In this document: in pieces, positions 1 through 9,025 of the stretch
How positions within the stretch are numbered: position 1 is the stretch's first letter
Layout of the letters: each line of letters begins with the position of its first letter
NCBI RefSeq assembly: GCF_024172085.1
Contig: NZ_JAMZDZ010000001.1
Location: 6,076,001 to 6,140,000, forward strand
Length of the DNA stretch: 64,000 nucleotides
Reading direction: 5' to 3'
Source: Hamadaea flava
GTDB lineage: Bacteria > Actinomycetota > Actinomycetes > Mycobacteriales > Micromonosporaceae
Position numbers and translations under genes: made by a program
The notes under the pieces: model-generated
What the model was told of the DNA's origin: nothing
The model's input: only the letters and a program-made list of their open reading frames with translations
The model's database searches: none

Positions 1-509
1 GCAACACCAGCAGCGCGTCGGGGTTGTTGAACCGGAACATCAGCACGGCGACCGGGGTCAACGCCATCACGCCACCCGCGAGCAGCCCGGCCGCCGGACC
101 GAACCAGCGGCGTACGGCGGCGTAGAGCAGGCCGACGGCGGCCACTCCTTCGAGCGCCTGCGGAACGAGGATGCTCCACGAGTTGACGCCGAAGATGCGC
201 GCCGAGAGTGACATCGCCCACAGCGACGCCGGGGTCTTGTCCACTGTGATGAAGTTCGACGAGTCGAACGAGCCGAAGAACATCGCCTTCCAGCTCTGCG
301 AGCCGGCCTGCGCCGCGGCCGAGTAGTACGCGTTGGCCCAGCCGGACTTGCCCAGCCCCCAGATGTAGAGGACGCCGGTCGCGACCAGGAGGGCCAGCAG
401 CGCGGGACGCTCCCATCTCCGGCGGTTCGGCCCCGCCGGCGTTGCGGCCGTCGCGGGTTCCAGAGCGGTGACAGGCGTGTCCTGGACGCGGTCTTCTGCG
501 ATGGTCATG
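1..509 (-). CDS. ArnT/PMT-like membrane glycosyltransferase (GT39-type), C-terminus beyond window
   Basis: I translated this from the ATG at 509 reading leftwards; the frame stays open to the window edge, so only about 169 N-terminal residues are visible. After a polar Pro/Ala-rich tail comes a hydrophobic segment (PALLALLVATGVLYIWGL), then a lumenal loop with FFGSFDSSNFITVDKTP, followed by ALEGVAAVGLLYAAVRRWFG and a second membrane region. This layout, with acidic residues in the first extracytoplasmic loop and the later RFNNPDALLVL segment, is typical of polyprenyl-phosphate-sugar-dependent membrane glycosyltransferases of the GT39/ArnT group in actinobacteria. Such genes often accompany GT2–GtrA proteins; one lies at 59668–60885, but far away. 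The acceptor cannot be deduced. Confidence 0.8.
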
Positions 510-641
510 CCCCCAGGCTGGGCTGATCGGATGGACGTCTCGTCGGACCGGTCTGTGTGGCGCCTGTGAAACTCTGGAGATTTATGGAAAAGAAACCTTA
601 CTGATGCGAACGACTCGCGCCCATCACCGCGTTCTGTCGAC

Positions 642-1400
642 ATGCGTAAATCTGTGCTGATCTTGTCCTTGCTGGTGGCGCTGGCGGGCTGCGGGAACGC
701 CGGTACGCCGTCCTCATCCCCGTCGGCGTCGGACCCGAGCGCGGCGGCCCGGGAGATGCGGTTGCAGTCGGCCAACGCCGTCTGCGTCGCCGACCAGAAC
801 CGGGCCCGCCTCGTGACCTACCCGAGCGTGGGCGGCGAACTGGGCGCGGGCTACCTCAACGGCACCGGCGACACCGCAGTCGTCCTGTTGCACCAGGCCG
901 GCGGCGGGCTGTGCCAATGGCTCGGCTACGCCGACGCGTACGCCGCCAAGGGGATGCGCGGCTTCGCGGTCGACATCCGGAACGAGTCCCGGGTCGACGA
1001 CACCGTCGCGGCGGTCGCGTACCTGCGGTCGACGGGCGTACGGAAGGTCTTCCTCGTCGGCGCGTCGATGGGCGGCACGACGGCGTTGGCCGCGGCCGCG
1101 TCGATCCAGCCCCCGGTCGACGGCATCGTCAGCCTCTCGGGCCCGGCGATCTACGCCGGGGCGGATGCCGCCTCGGCCGTGAAGAAGCTGGCGATGCCGG
1201 TCGTGTTCGCCGCCGGTACCAACGACGGGAACTTCGCCACCGACGCTCAGTCGCTGTATCAGGACTGCGCTTCGAAGCAGAAGAAGCTGATCCTGCTGCC
1301 CGCCAGCGATCACGGCGTACTGCTGATGTCGCGGGGCATGGGCGACTTCGTGCTCGCCTTCGTCGCCGACCCCGTCGCCGCCCTCTCGCTCACCGTCTAA
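642..1400 (+). CDS. Secreted lipoprotein with alpha/beta-hydrolase (dienelactone-hydrolase-like) fold
   Basis: The product is 252 residues. A signal peptide ends in a lipobox (LVALAGC, Cys17), followed by a Ser/Pro-rich linker, so the enzyme should be anchored on the outer face of the membrane. The hydrolase core starts near residue 60. VLLHQAGGG resembles the oxyanion loop, and VGASMGG is the nucleophile elbow (Ser142). GTNDG (Asp195) and SDHGVLL (His224) complete a plausible triad. The substrate is unknown; the family includes esterases and small dienelactone-type hydrolases. It is divergent from the upstream glycosyltransferase across a 130-bp gap containing a relatively A/T-rich stretch near 575–605, a likely promoter region. 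It ends directly before a strong palindrome shared with the convergent gene. Confidence 0.8.
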   Translation: MRKSVLILSLLVALAGCGNAGTPSSSPSASDPSAAAREMRLQSANAVCVADQNRARLVTYPSVGGELGAGYLNGTGDTAVVLLHQAGGGLCQWLGYADAYAAKGMRGFAVDIRNESRVDDTVAAVAYLRSTGVRKVFLVGASMGGTTALAAAASIQPPVDGIVSLSGPAIYAGADAASAVKKLAMPVVFAAGTNDGNFATDAQSLYQDCASKQKKLILLPASDHGVLLMSRGMGDFVLAFVADPVAALSLTV

Positions 1401-1403
1401 CGG

Positions 1404-1476
1404 TGATCATTGCGTCAGCCATGCTGCTTCACCTGGCGAAATGTCCGCCGGAACAGCATGGCTGACGCAATGATCA
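1404..1476. repeat. 73-bp palindromic intergenic repeat, copy 1 (probable bidirectional terminator)
   Basis: Perfect 23-bp arms at 1404–1426 and 1454–1476 flank a 27-bp centre. The left arm begins TGATCATTGCGTCAGCC. It fills the gap between convergent genes and its right end provides the TGA stop (1474–1476) of the minus-strand gene. A second copy of the same length and related sequence lies at 59598–59670 in the same kind of position. A role as transcription terminator in both directions is inferred from position and hairpin strength. Confidence 0.85.
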
Positions 1477-3414
1477 TGCCTTGTTGAGGGCGCGGAGGAA
1501 GGATTCGGCCAGGGGAACCGCGGACGAGGTCGAGTCGCCGCCGTTCTCGACGAACACGGCGAACGCGATGTCGCCCTGCCAGCCCACGAACCAGGCGTGC
1601 GTGTGCGCCGGGTTCGCGTCGTACTCCGCGGTGCCGGTCTTACCGCTGACCGCACCGCCGGGGACGTCCGCGAGCGCCTTGCCGGTGCCGCTCGTGACGA
1701 CCTCGCGCAGCGCCGGGCGCAGCTGGTTCAGGGTGCTCGTCTTCAACGTCGGGCCGTCCGGGGCGACGGCGGCCGGGGAGGGGTCCAGCAGCACGATCGG
1801 CTGCTTCCACTGGCCCCGGGCGACGGCGGCGATCGCGCCCACCATGGCGACCGGGGAGACGATCGTGGTGCCCTGCCCGAACGAGGCGGCGGCCCGCTCG
1901 GCGGCGGAGCCGCCGGAGGAGACCGCGCCGGTGAAGCAGTCGACGCCCATGTCCCATTTGGTGCCGAGGCCGAGTGCGGTGCCCGCGGCGGCCAGCCCGT
2001 CGGGGCCGAGCTTCGGGGCCAGCGACGCGAACGCGGTGTTGCACGACTTCGCGATGTCGGTGTGGAACGGGACCGCGCCGAGCTCGAAGTCGTGCGAGTT
2101 CTTGAACGTACGCCCGTCGACGGTGAACGTCTTCGGGCAGTTGACCACTGTGTTCGACGTGATCGAGCCGTTGTCGAGCACCCCGAACGCCGTGACGACC
2201 TTGAACGTGGAGCCCGGTGGCACCTGCGCGACGAAGGCCAGGTTGTCGCCGCCGCCGTCCGGTCCGTTCGCCACCGCGATGACGTGCCCGTCGCTGATGC
2301 GCATCGCCACGATCGCCGTACGCCGGTCGGTCTTGGTGGCGAGGGCGGCGTCGGCGGCGTTCTGCGCCTTGGTCTCCAGGGTCACCTTCAGCGGCTGCCC
2401 GTTGACCGCGTCGGTGTCGTAGACCTGCTGTTCCCGGGTCGTGCCCGCGGACGTCTTGCTGGTGATGAAGACCTGGAAGCCGTCGGTGCCGCGCAGCCGT
2501 TCGTCGTACTTCTTCTCCAGTCCGAACAGCCCGACCTGGTCGCCGGCCTGGTACTTGCCCGGGTTGGCGTCCATGATCTCCTTGGTCGCCTCGCCGACCG
2601 AGCCGAACAGGGCGCGGCCGAAGACGCGGTTCGGGGCCAGCTCCCGGGTCTCCTCCCGGAAGACGGTGCCGTCGAGGTCGCGGATGTCCTTCCGGATCTG
2701 GTCGTACGCCTCCCGCCGCAGGGTCACGAGTTCGACGAAGGAGTCCGGCTTGGCCTCCTTCACGCGGGCGGCCAGGTCGCCGAGGTCCACCGCGACCTTG
2801 ATCGACTTGAACGCGGCGTCGAGCAGGGCGGTCAGCGCCGGCAGGTTGGTGATCTTCTGCGGCTCGACGCCGACCACGACGACCTGGCGCGACGAGACCA
2901 GCGCCTCGCCCTTGGCGTCGACGATGCCACCCCGCTGGGCCTTGACCTGCTTGGTCGCCAGCGACGCCCCGGGCTGCAGGTCGGGGTGGACCACCTGCGG
3001 CTGCCAGACCACGTTCCAGGCGTCCTCGCCGCCGACCTTGCCCTTGGCGAGCTTGACGTCCGTCGAGTACTCCCAATGGGCGCCGTCCGGCAGCGTCCAG
3101 TTCAGGTGCAGCTTCCCGGTGGCGGTGTCCTTGGTGACCGTGGGTTTGCCCTCGACCTTCGCCGTCGGCGGGGTCAGCGTCCCCGCGTACGCCTTGAGCT
3201 GCGTGGCGACGTCTGTGCCCGAAACGGCCTTGCTGTCCGGGTCGACGAAGGTGACCTTGCCATCCCAGGAGCCGGACCCCATGCCCGGCCAGCCGGCGGC
3301 GAACGCGTCGAGTGCGGAGCCCGGCTCGGGTTCCTTCGTGCAGGCGGCGAGCGAAGTGGCCGCGAGGAGCGCGGCGAGAGTGGCGGTGAGCAGGCGGCGC
3401 GAGGGGGCGTACAT
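1474..3414 (-). CDS. Class B penicillin-binding protein (transpeptidase) with MecA-type N-terminal domain
   Basis: The product is 646 residues from the ATG at 3414; another ATG three codons upstream is possible. It is predicted to be a lipoprotein or membrane-anchored (LLAATSLAAC near residue 25). An NTF2-like domain (about 40–150) and a dimerisation-type domain with an RGGIVD motif come first. The transpeptidase domain follows, with the active-site STFK (Ser402, Lys405), SCN (457–459) and KTGTAEY (Lys592). It should cross-link peptidoglycan outside the membrane. The N-terminal layout matches the PBP2a/PbpA-type class B group often found as extra, low-affinity PBPs in actinomycetes; whether it confers beta-lactam tolerance cannot be told. 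It is divergent from the glutamate dehydrogenase gene, with about 200 bp between them. Confidence 0.92.
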   Translation of the reverse strand: MYAPSRRLLTATLAALLAATSLAACTKEPEPGSALDAFAAGWPGMGSGSWDGKVTFVDPDSKAVSGTDVATQLKAYAGTLTPPTAKVEGKPTVTKDTATGKLHLNWTLPDGAHWEYSTDVKLAKGKVGGEDAWNVVWQPQVVHPDLQPGASLATKQVKAQRGGIVDAKGEALVSSRQVVVVGVEPQKITNLPALTALLDAAFKSIKVAVDLGDLAARVKEAKPDSFVELVTLRREAYDQIRKDIRDLDGTVFREETRELAPNRVFGRALFGSVGEATKEIMDANPGKYQAGDQVGLFGLEKKYDERLRGTDGFQVFITSKTSAGTTREQQVYDTDAVNGQPLKVTLETKAQNAADAALATKTDRRTAIVAMRISDGHVIAVANGPDGGGDNLAFVAQVPPGSTFKVVTAFGVLDNGSITSNTVVNCPKTFTVDGRTFKNSHDFELGAVPFHTDIAKSCNTAFASLAPKLGPDGLAAAGTALGLGTKWDMGVDCFTGAVSSGGSAAERAAASFGQGTTIVSPVAMVGAIAAVARGQWKQPIVLLDPSPAAVAPDGPTLKTSTLNQLRPALREVVTSGTGKALADVPGGAVSGKTGTAEYDANPAHTHAWFVGWQGDIAFAVFVENGGDSTSSAVPLAESFLRALNKA

Positions 3415-3613
3415 GCCGACCATTCTGCGCGAAGAGCACCAACTCGCGCAGCCGCGTATGCCCGGGGTGCCGGTGTCGCCCTTGTTGTGCGGCCCGGGGC
3501 GCTTCTGGAGCGTTGTAATCACTGCACTCCTGGCGGCTCGCCCGTGGGGCTCCCCGGCTAGGGTGGAAGTGACGGACGAGCCCACAGCGTGGTGGGTGAG
3601 GGGAGCGGTTGTG

Positions 3614-6600
3614 ATGTCACCAGACGGTGGCCTGCTGAGCGGCGAGAGCGTGGACGCTGACGCCGATTCCATGGAAGAGGTCGTGGACGACTCCGCCGAC
3701 CTCGACGACGATCTGCCCAACGCCGAGCGCCTCGTGGCCACCGCGGTCGCGCTGGCGGGCGAGGACCTCGACACCGCACAGCTGGTGAGCCGCTACTGGC
3801 GGTTCGCGCCGGACGAGGAACTGGTCGGGCAGACCCCCAGCGTGATGCTCGCCGCGGTGCGCGCGCACCGCGAGCTGGCGAGCAGTCGCGTCGCCGGGGA
3901 ACTCAAGCTGCGCATCGCGCTCACTCCCGACGGCCATCACACGGCCATCGAGATCGTCACCGACGACATGCCCTTCCTCGTGGACTCCATCACCGCGGCC
4001 CTGTCGGCCCGCAATCTCGACGTGCACATGCTGGTCCATCCACTTCTAGTGGTACGCAGAGAGCCGCTGGGCGAGTTGGTGGAGGTCTGCGCCGACGTCG
4101 AGCCCGACGACGCGATCGCCGGCGACCAGATCGAGAGCTGGATGCGGATCGAGACCGATCCGATCCGCGACGCGGCCGAGAACGAGCAGGTCGGCGAGGA
4201 ACTGCGCCGCGTGCTGACCGACGTCCGGGAAGCCGTCGAGGACTGGCCGTCGATGCGCGCCCGCGCCCTGGAACTGGCCGACGACCTGGCCACCGCCGAG
4301 CTGCCGGTGCCGGACAAGGACATCACCGACTCGGTCGAGCTGCTGCGCTGGCTGGCCGACAACCACTTCACGTTCCTCGGCTTCCGCGAGTACAAGCTGG
4401 TCGAGGGGCACCTGCTGACCGCCGTCCCGGGCACCGGCCTGGGCATCCTGCGCAACGACCAGGCGCACCCGCGCGAGCTGGCCTCGATGACGCCGGAGGC
4501 GTACCGCAAGGCGCTGGAGAAGCGGCTGCTCATCATCACCAAGGCGAACTCGCGGGCGACCGTCCACCGGTCGGCGTACCTGGACTACATCGGCTTCAAG
4601 ACCTTCAACGCCGAGGGTCAGGTCGACGGTGAGATCCGGTTCCTCGGCCTGTTCAGTTCGGCCGCCTACCGGGGCAGCGTCCGGGATCTGCCGGTGGTCC
4701 GCCGCAAGGTCGCCGAGGTGCTCGACCGGTCCGGGCTGAGCCCGCGCAGCCACTCCGGCAAGGATCTGCTGGAGATTCTGGAGAGCTACCCGCGCGACGA
4801 GCTGTTCCAGATCAGCACCGAGGACCTCTACCAGGCGTCGGTCGGTGTGCTGCGGATGGCCGGCCGCCGGCAGTTGCGCGCGTTCCTTCGGCGCGACGCG
4901 TACGGGCGGTTCATCTCGTGCCTGGTCTACCTGCCCCGCGACCGGTTCACCACCCAGCACCGGCTGGCCATGCAGGAGATCCTGCTCCAGGAGCTGCACG
5001 GTGTCGGGCTCGACTACACCACCAAGGTCACCGAGGGTCCCCTGGCTCGGGTGCACTTCATCGTCCGGGTCGACCCGACCGCGCCGCCGGGGGCGATCGA
5101 CGCCGACGCGCTCGCGGAGAAGCTCGCCGACGCCACCCGGGCCTGGGACGACGACTTCAAACTCGTGCTCGCCCGCAAGCTCGGCGACGAGCAGGCCAAG
5201 TTCCTGTTCGGCCGGTACGCCGACGCGCTGCCGGAGACGTACAAGGACGGCTACAACGCGTACGAGGCGATGCAGGACCTCGCCAAGCTGGAGCTGCTGG
5301 AGGAACCGGGTCAGCTCGAACTGCACCTGTTCCGCCGCCGGAAGGACGACCGGGACGTCCGGTTCAAGATCTTCCGCTTCGGGGAGCCGATGGTGCTCTC
5401 CGCCGTGCTACCGGTGCTGCACTCGCTCGGCGTGAGCGTCACCGACGAGCGGCCCTACGAGCTGCACCGGGACGACGGCCGGGTCTTCGTCTACGACTTC
5501 GGCCTCCAACTGCCCGAGAACTCCCGGGAGATGGCCGAGGTCCGGGCGCACGTCGAGAACGCCTTCGCCGCCGCCTGGCGGGGCGAGGCGGAGATCGACG
5601 GGTTCAACGAGCTGGTGCTGCGGGCCGGGCTCACCTGGCGGCAGGTCATCGTGCTCCGGGCGTACGCGAAATATCTGCGGCAGACCGGGACGGTCTACAC
5701 GCAGGAGTCGATGGAGCAGACCTTCATCGCGTACCCGCAGCTGGCCGCCGCGCTGGTCGCGCTGTTCGAGACGCGGTGCGACCCGCAGCTGAAACTGGCC
5801 GACGAGGACCGGTCGTTGCAGGGCAAGGAGCTGATCGCGTCGATCAACCGGCAGCTGGACGCGGTGACCAGCCTCGACCAGGACCGGATCCTGCGCCACT
5901 ACCTGACGCTGATCCAGGCCACCCTGCGGACGTCGTTCTTCCAGAAGGGCATCGACGGTCGGCCGAAGTCGTACGTGGCGTTCAAGCTGGACCCGCGCGC
6001 GATCCCCGAGCTGCCCGCGCCCCGGCCGAAGTACGAGATCTTCGTGTACTCGCCGCGGTTCGAGGGCGTACACCTGCGCTTCGGCGCGGTCGCCCGCGGT
6101 GGTCTGCGCTGGTCCGACCGCCGCGACGACTTCCGGACCGAGATCCTCGGCCTGGTCAAGGCGCAGATGGTGAAGAACGCCGTCATCGTGCCGGTCGGCG
6201 CGAAGGGCGGCTTCGTCCTCAAGCAGGCGCCCGCGCCGACCGACCGTGACGCCTTCATGGCCGAGGGCGTGGCCTGCTACCGGCTGTTCATCTCGGCCCT
6301 GCTCGACGTCACGGACAACCTCGACGCCGGCAAGGTCGTGCCCCCGGTCGACGTCGTCCGCCACGACAGCGACGACACCTACCTCGTGGTGGCGGCGGAC
6401 AAGGGCACGGCGACGTTCTCCGACATAGCCAACGAGATCTCGCTCAGCTACGGATTCTGGCTCGGCGACGCCTTCGCCTCCGGTGGTTCGGCCGGATACG
6501 ACCACAAGAAGATGGGCATCACCGCCCGAGGCGCGTGGGAGTCGGTCAAGCGGCACTTCCGAGACTTGGGTAAAGACATCCAGAACGAGGACTTCACGGT

Positions 6601-8488
6601 CGTCGGCGTCGGTGACATGTCCGGCGACGTGTTCGGCAACGGAATGCTGCTGTCGCAACACATCCGGCTGGTCGGCGCGTTCGACCACCGGCACATCCTC
6701 GTCGACCCGAACCCGGACTCGGCCACCTCGTGGGCCGAACGCAAGCGGCTGTTCGACCTGCCCCGTTCGTCCTGGGCCGACTACGACGCCTCGCTCATCT
6801 CCGCAGGCGGCGGCGTGTTCCCGCGTACGGCGAAATCGATCGAGGTGTCCCCGCAGATGCGGGAGGCCCTCGGCCTGGCCGACACGGTCACCTCGATGAG
6901 CCCGACCGAACTGATGAAGGCGATCCTGCTCGCGCCGGTCGAACTGTTCTGGAACGGCGGCATCGGCACCTACGTCAAGGCGACCACCGAATCGCACGCA
7001 GAGGTCGGCGACAAGGCCAACGACGCCATCCGGGTCAACGGCGGCCACCTGCGCGTGACCGTCGTCGGCGAGGGCGGCAACCTCGGCTGCACCCAGCGCG
7101 GCCGGATCGAGTTCGCCCAGACCGGCGGGCACGTCTACACCGACTTCATCGACAACTCGGCCGGTGTGGACTGCTCCGACCACGAGGTCAACATCAAGAT
7201 CCTGCTGTCGGCCCAGCCGGAGCTGAGCCTGGAGGACCGCAACGCCCTGCTCGCCGAGATGACCGACGAGGTCGGCGACCTGGTGCTGCGCGACAACTAC
7301 CAGCAGGCGACCGCGCTGGGGACGGCTCGTTCCCAGGCACATTCGCTGCTGCCGGTGCACCGTCGCCTGATCACCGCGCTGGAACAGTCCGGCCGGCTCG
7401 ACCGGGCGCTGGAAGGGCTGCCGACCGACGACGAGCTGGCCAGCCGGTTCGCCGCCGGACAGGGACTGGCCACGCCGGAGTTCGCGGTGCTCATGGCGTA
7501 CGTGAAGATCGCGCTGGAGGAGGACATCCTCCACTCCGACCTGCCGGACGAGACCTGGACCCATCAGCTGCTGTCGGACTACTTCCCGACCCCGCTGCGG
7601 GACCGGTGCACCGAGGCGATGGCGCAGCACCCGCTGCGGCGGGAGATCGTCACCACGGGGATCGTCAACGAGGTGGTCAACCGGGGCGGCATCTCCTTCG
7701 TCTTCCGGGCGATGGAGGAGAGCGGCGCTCATGCCGCCGACGTGCTCCGGGCGTACGTGATCGTCCGCGACGTCTTCGACCTGCCCCGGTTGTGGGCGGC
7801 CGTCGAGGAGCAGGACAACCGCATCCCCACGGACGCGCAGACGATCATCTACCTGCAGGCGCGGCGGCTGCTCGACCGGGCTGTGCGCTGGCTCGTGCAG
7901 TCCCGCCGTCAGCTGGACGTCCCAGCCGAGATCGAACGGCTCCAGCCGGGCGTCGCGGCGCTGTTGCCGCAGCTCACGCACCTGTTCCTGGGCGTCGAGC
8001 GGGACGCGCTGGCCAAGCACTCGCAGAAGCTCGAGGAACTGGACGTCCCGGTGGAGCTGGCCGAGTGGGGCACCCAGATCCTGCACAGCTTCGGGCTGCT
8101 CGACGTGGTCGAGGTCGGCAACCAGACCAGCCGGAGCCTCGACGACGTGGCGGGGGTCTACTTCGTCCTGTCCGAGCGGTTCCGGGTGGACGACCTGCTC
8201 ACGAAGATCTCGATGCTGCCGCGGGAGGACCGCTGGCAGACGCTGGCCCGGATGGCGCTGCGCTACGACCTGTACGCCGCCCTCGCCGCCCTCACCGCGG
8301 AGGTGCTCGCCGCGTCGCCGGACGACGCGGACCTCACCCCGGAGGAGCGGGTCAACCAGTGGGAGCAGGTCAACGAAGCCTCCATCACCCGGGCGTTCAA
8401 CGCCATCGGCGAGTTCGACTCGTCGCGGGCCGATCTCGCCGCGTTGTCGGTGCTGCTCCGGCAGATCCGCACGCTCGTCATGCGATAG
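3614..8488 (+). CDS. gdh: NAD-specific glutamate dehydrogenase, large (180-kDa) type
   Basis: The product is 1,624 residues. It catalyses glutamate + NAD+ + water to 2-oxoglutarate, ammonium and NADH, and normally works in glutamate catabolism in the cytoplasm. The long N-terminal half carries the ACT-like and helical regions of the family. The catalytic core lies near residues 815–1150, with RGGLRWSDRRDDFRTE, the lysine segment GAKGGFVLK, and the dinucleotide-binding stretch GVGDMSGDVFGNG. The length equals the roughly 1,600 residues usual for this family. The open frame extends 390 codons upstream across the divergent gene, but the true start is ATG 3614 (or GTG 3611) behind GAGGGGAG. A hairpin terminator follows at 8498. 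Confidence 0.96.
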   Translation: MSPDGGLLSGESVDADADSMEEVVDDSADLDDDLPNAERLVATAVALAGEDLDTAQLVSRYWRFAPDEELVGQTPSVMLAAVRAHRELASSRVAGELKLRIALTPDGHHTAIEIVTDDMPFLVDSITAALSARNLDVHMLVHPLLVVRREPLGELVEVCADVEPDDAIAGDQIESWMRIETDPIRDAAENEQVGEELRRVLTDVREAVEDWPSMRARALELADDLATAELPVPDKDITDSVELLRWLADNHFTFLGFREYKLVEGHLLTAVPGTGLGILRNDQAHPRELASMTPEAYRKALEKRLLIITKANSRATVHRSAYLDYIGFKTFNAEGQVDGEIRFLGLFSSAAYRGSVRDLPVVRRKVAEVLDRSGLSPRSHSGKDLLEILESYPRDELFQISTEDLYQASVGVLRMAGRRQLRAFLRRDAYGRFISCLVYLPRDRFTTQHRLAMQEILLQELHGVGLDYTTKVTEGPLARVHFIVRVDPTAPPGAIDADALAEKLADATRAWDDDFKLVLARKLGDEQAKFLFGRYADALPETYKDGYNAYEAMQDLAKLELLEEPGQLELHLFRRRKDDRDVRFKIFRFGEPMVLSAVLPVLHSLGVSVTDERPYELHRDDGRVFVYDFGLQLPENSREMAEVRAHVENAFAAAWRGEAEIDGFNELVLRAGLTWRQVIVLRAYAKYLRQTGTVYTQESMEQTFIAYPQLAAALVALFETRCDPQLKLADEDRSLQGKELIASINRQLDAVTSLDQDRILRHYLTLIQATLRTSFFQKGIDGRPKSYVAFKLDPRAIPELPAPRPKYEIFVYSPRFEGVHLRFGAVARGGLRWSDRRDDFRTEILGLVKAQMVKNAVIVPVGAKGGFVLKQAPAPTDRDAFMAEGVACYRLFISALLDVTDNLDAGKVVPPVDVVRHDSDDTYLVVAADKGTATFSDIANEISLSYGFWLGDAFASGGSAGYDHKKMGITARGAWESVKRHFRDLGKDIQNEDFTVVGVGDMSGDVFGNGMLLSQHIRLVGAFDHRHILVDPNPDSATSWAERKRLFDLPRSSWADYDASLISAGGGVFPRTAKSIEVSPQMREALGLADTVTSMSPTELMKAILLAPVELFWNGGIGTYVKATTESHAEVGDKANDAIRVNGGHLRVTVVGEGGNLGCTQRGRIEFAQTGGHVYTDFIDNSAGVDCSDHEVNIKILLSAQPELSLEDRNALLAEMTDEVGDLVLRDNYQQATALGTARSQAHSLLPVHRRLITALEQSGRLDRALEGLPTDDELASRFAAGQGLATPEFAVLMAYVKIALEEDILHSDLPDETWTHQLLSDYFPTPLRDRCTEAMAQHPLRREIVTTGIVNEVVNRGGISFVFRAMEESGAHAADVLRAYVIVRDVFDLPRLWAAVEEQDNRIPTDAQTIIYLQARRLLDRAVRWLVQSRRQLDVPAEIERLQPGVAALLPQLTHLFLGVERDALAKHSQKLEELDVPVELAEWGTQILHSFGLLDVVEVGNQTSRSLDDVAGVYFVLSERFRVDDLLTKISMLPREDRWQTLARMALRYDLYAALAALTAEVLAASPDDADLTPEERVNQWEQVNEASITRAFNAIGEFDSSRADLAALSVLLRQIRTLVMR

Positions 8489-8497
8489 CTCCGCGAT

Positions 8498-8529
8498 GCC
8501 CGGCTTGGCGCTTTTGCGCCAGGCCGGGC
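8498..8529 (+). terminator. Rho-independent-type terminator after gdh
   Basis: GCCCGGCTTGGCGC and GCGCCAGGCCGGGC form a 14-bp stem with one mismatch around a TTTT loop, nine bases after the gdh stop codon. No T-run follows, which is common in actinomycetes. Confidence 0.75.
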
Positions 8530-8556
8530 GTACGCCCGCTGCGTTACATTGAGCGA

Positions 8557-8991
8557 ATGGTGGCTCGATATCTCGCGATCGGCGCGATGGCGGTGGCGTT
8601 CCTCGCCGGGTGCTCCTCGGGTACGCCGTCCGCGTCCTCGTCGTCCTCCGCGTCGGCTGCTCCGTCGGCCTCGCCGTCCGAGGCGACCGGCAGCCAGACC
8701 TCGGGCGTGGGATCCCCGACGCCGAGCCGGCTGCTGCCGTCGACCAAACCGCCAGCGTCGCCGAAGGCGGGCACAGTGCTGACCGGGACCGTCGTCAAAT
8801 CCGAAGTCGAGGGCGGCTGCCTGGGGCTGAACGCCGACAACGGCAAGACCTACCAGATCCTCGGCACGGCCGACCGCGACGTGCTGGTGCCCGGCGCCCG
8901 CGTACGCGTGACCGGCCGGGTACGCGACGACGTCGCGACGATCTGCCAGATCGGCACTCCGTTCGAGGTGGCGTCGGCAGAACGTCTCTGA
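8557..8991 (+). CDS. Small putative lipoprotein with OB-like C-terminal domain
   Basis: The product is 144 residues. The signal peptide has a lipobox (FLAGC, Cys near residue 19), followed by a Ser/Ala/Pro-rich tether to about residue 70. A compact domain of about 70 residues comes next, with GTVLTGTVVKSEVEGGCLGL, YQILG and GARVRVTGRV. This alternating beta pattern (limit on solute, then V-RVTGRV) resembles small OB-fold-like lipoproteins; the function is unknown. Two cysteines in the folded part (EGGCLG and ATICQIG) could pair outside the cell. It stands alone between gdh and degV in the same direction, 34 bp before degV. Confidence 0.75.
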   Translation: MVARYLAIGAMAVAFLAGCSSGTPSASSSSSASAAPSASPSEATGSQTSGVGSPTPSRLLPSTKPPASPKAGTVLTGTVVKSEVEGGCLGLNADNGKTYQILGTADRDVLVPGARVRVTGRVRDDVATICQIGTPFEVASAERL

Positions 8992-9025
8992 CCGTCGTCC
9001 AGGTTGATCGGCTACCGTTCGCTGC

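Noticed and set aside
2441-3613. N-terminal extension of the glutamate dehydrogenase frame by 390 codons
   Set aside because: It lies antisense to the penicillin-binding protein gene, has no family similarity, and a good ribosome site precedes ATG 3614.
5408-8086. Very long open frame (892 codons) on the minus strand opposite the glutamate dehydrogenase gene
   Set aside because: It is a shadow of the GC-rich codon pattern of the real gene; composition is Val/Arg/Gly/Asp-rich without domains or a ribosome site.
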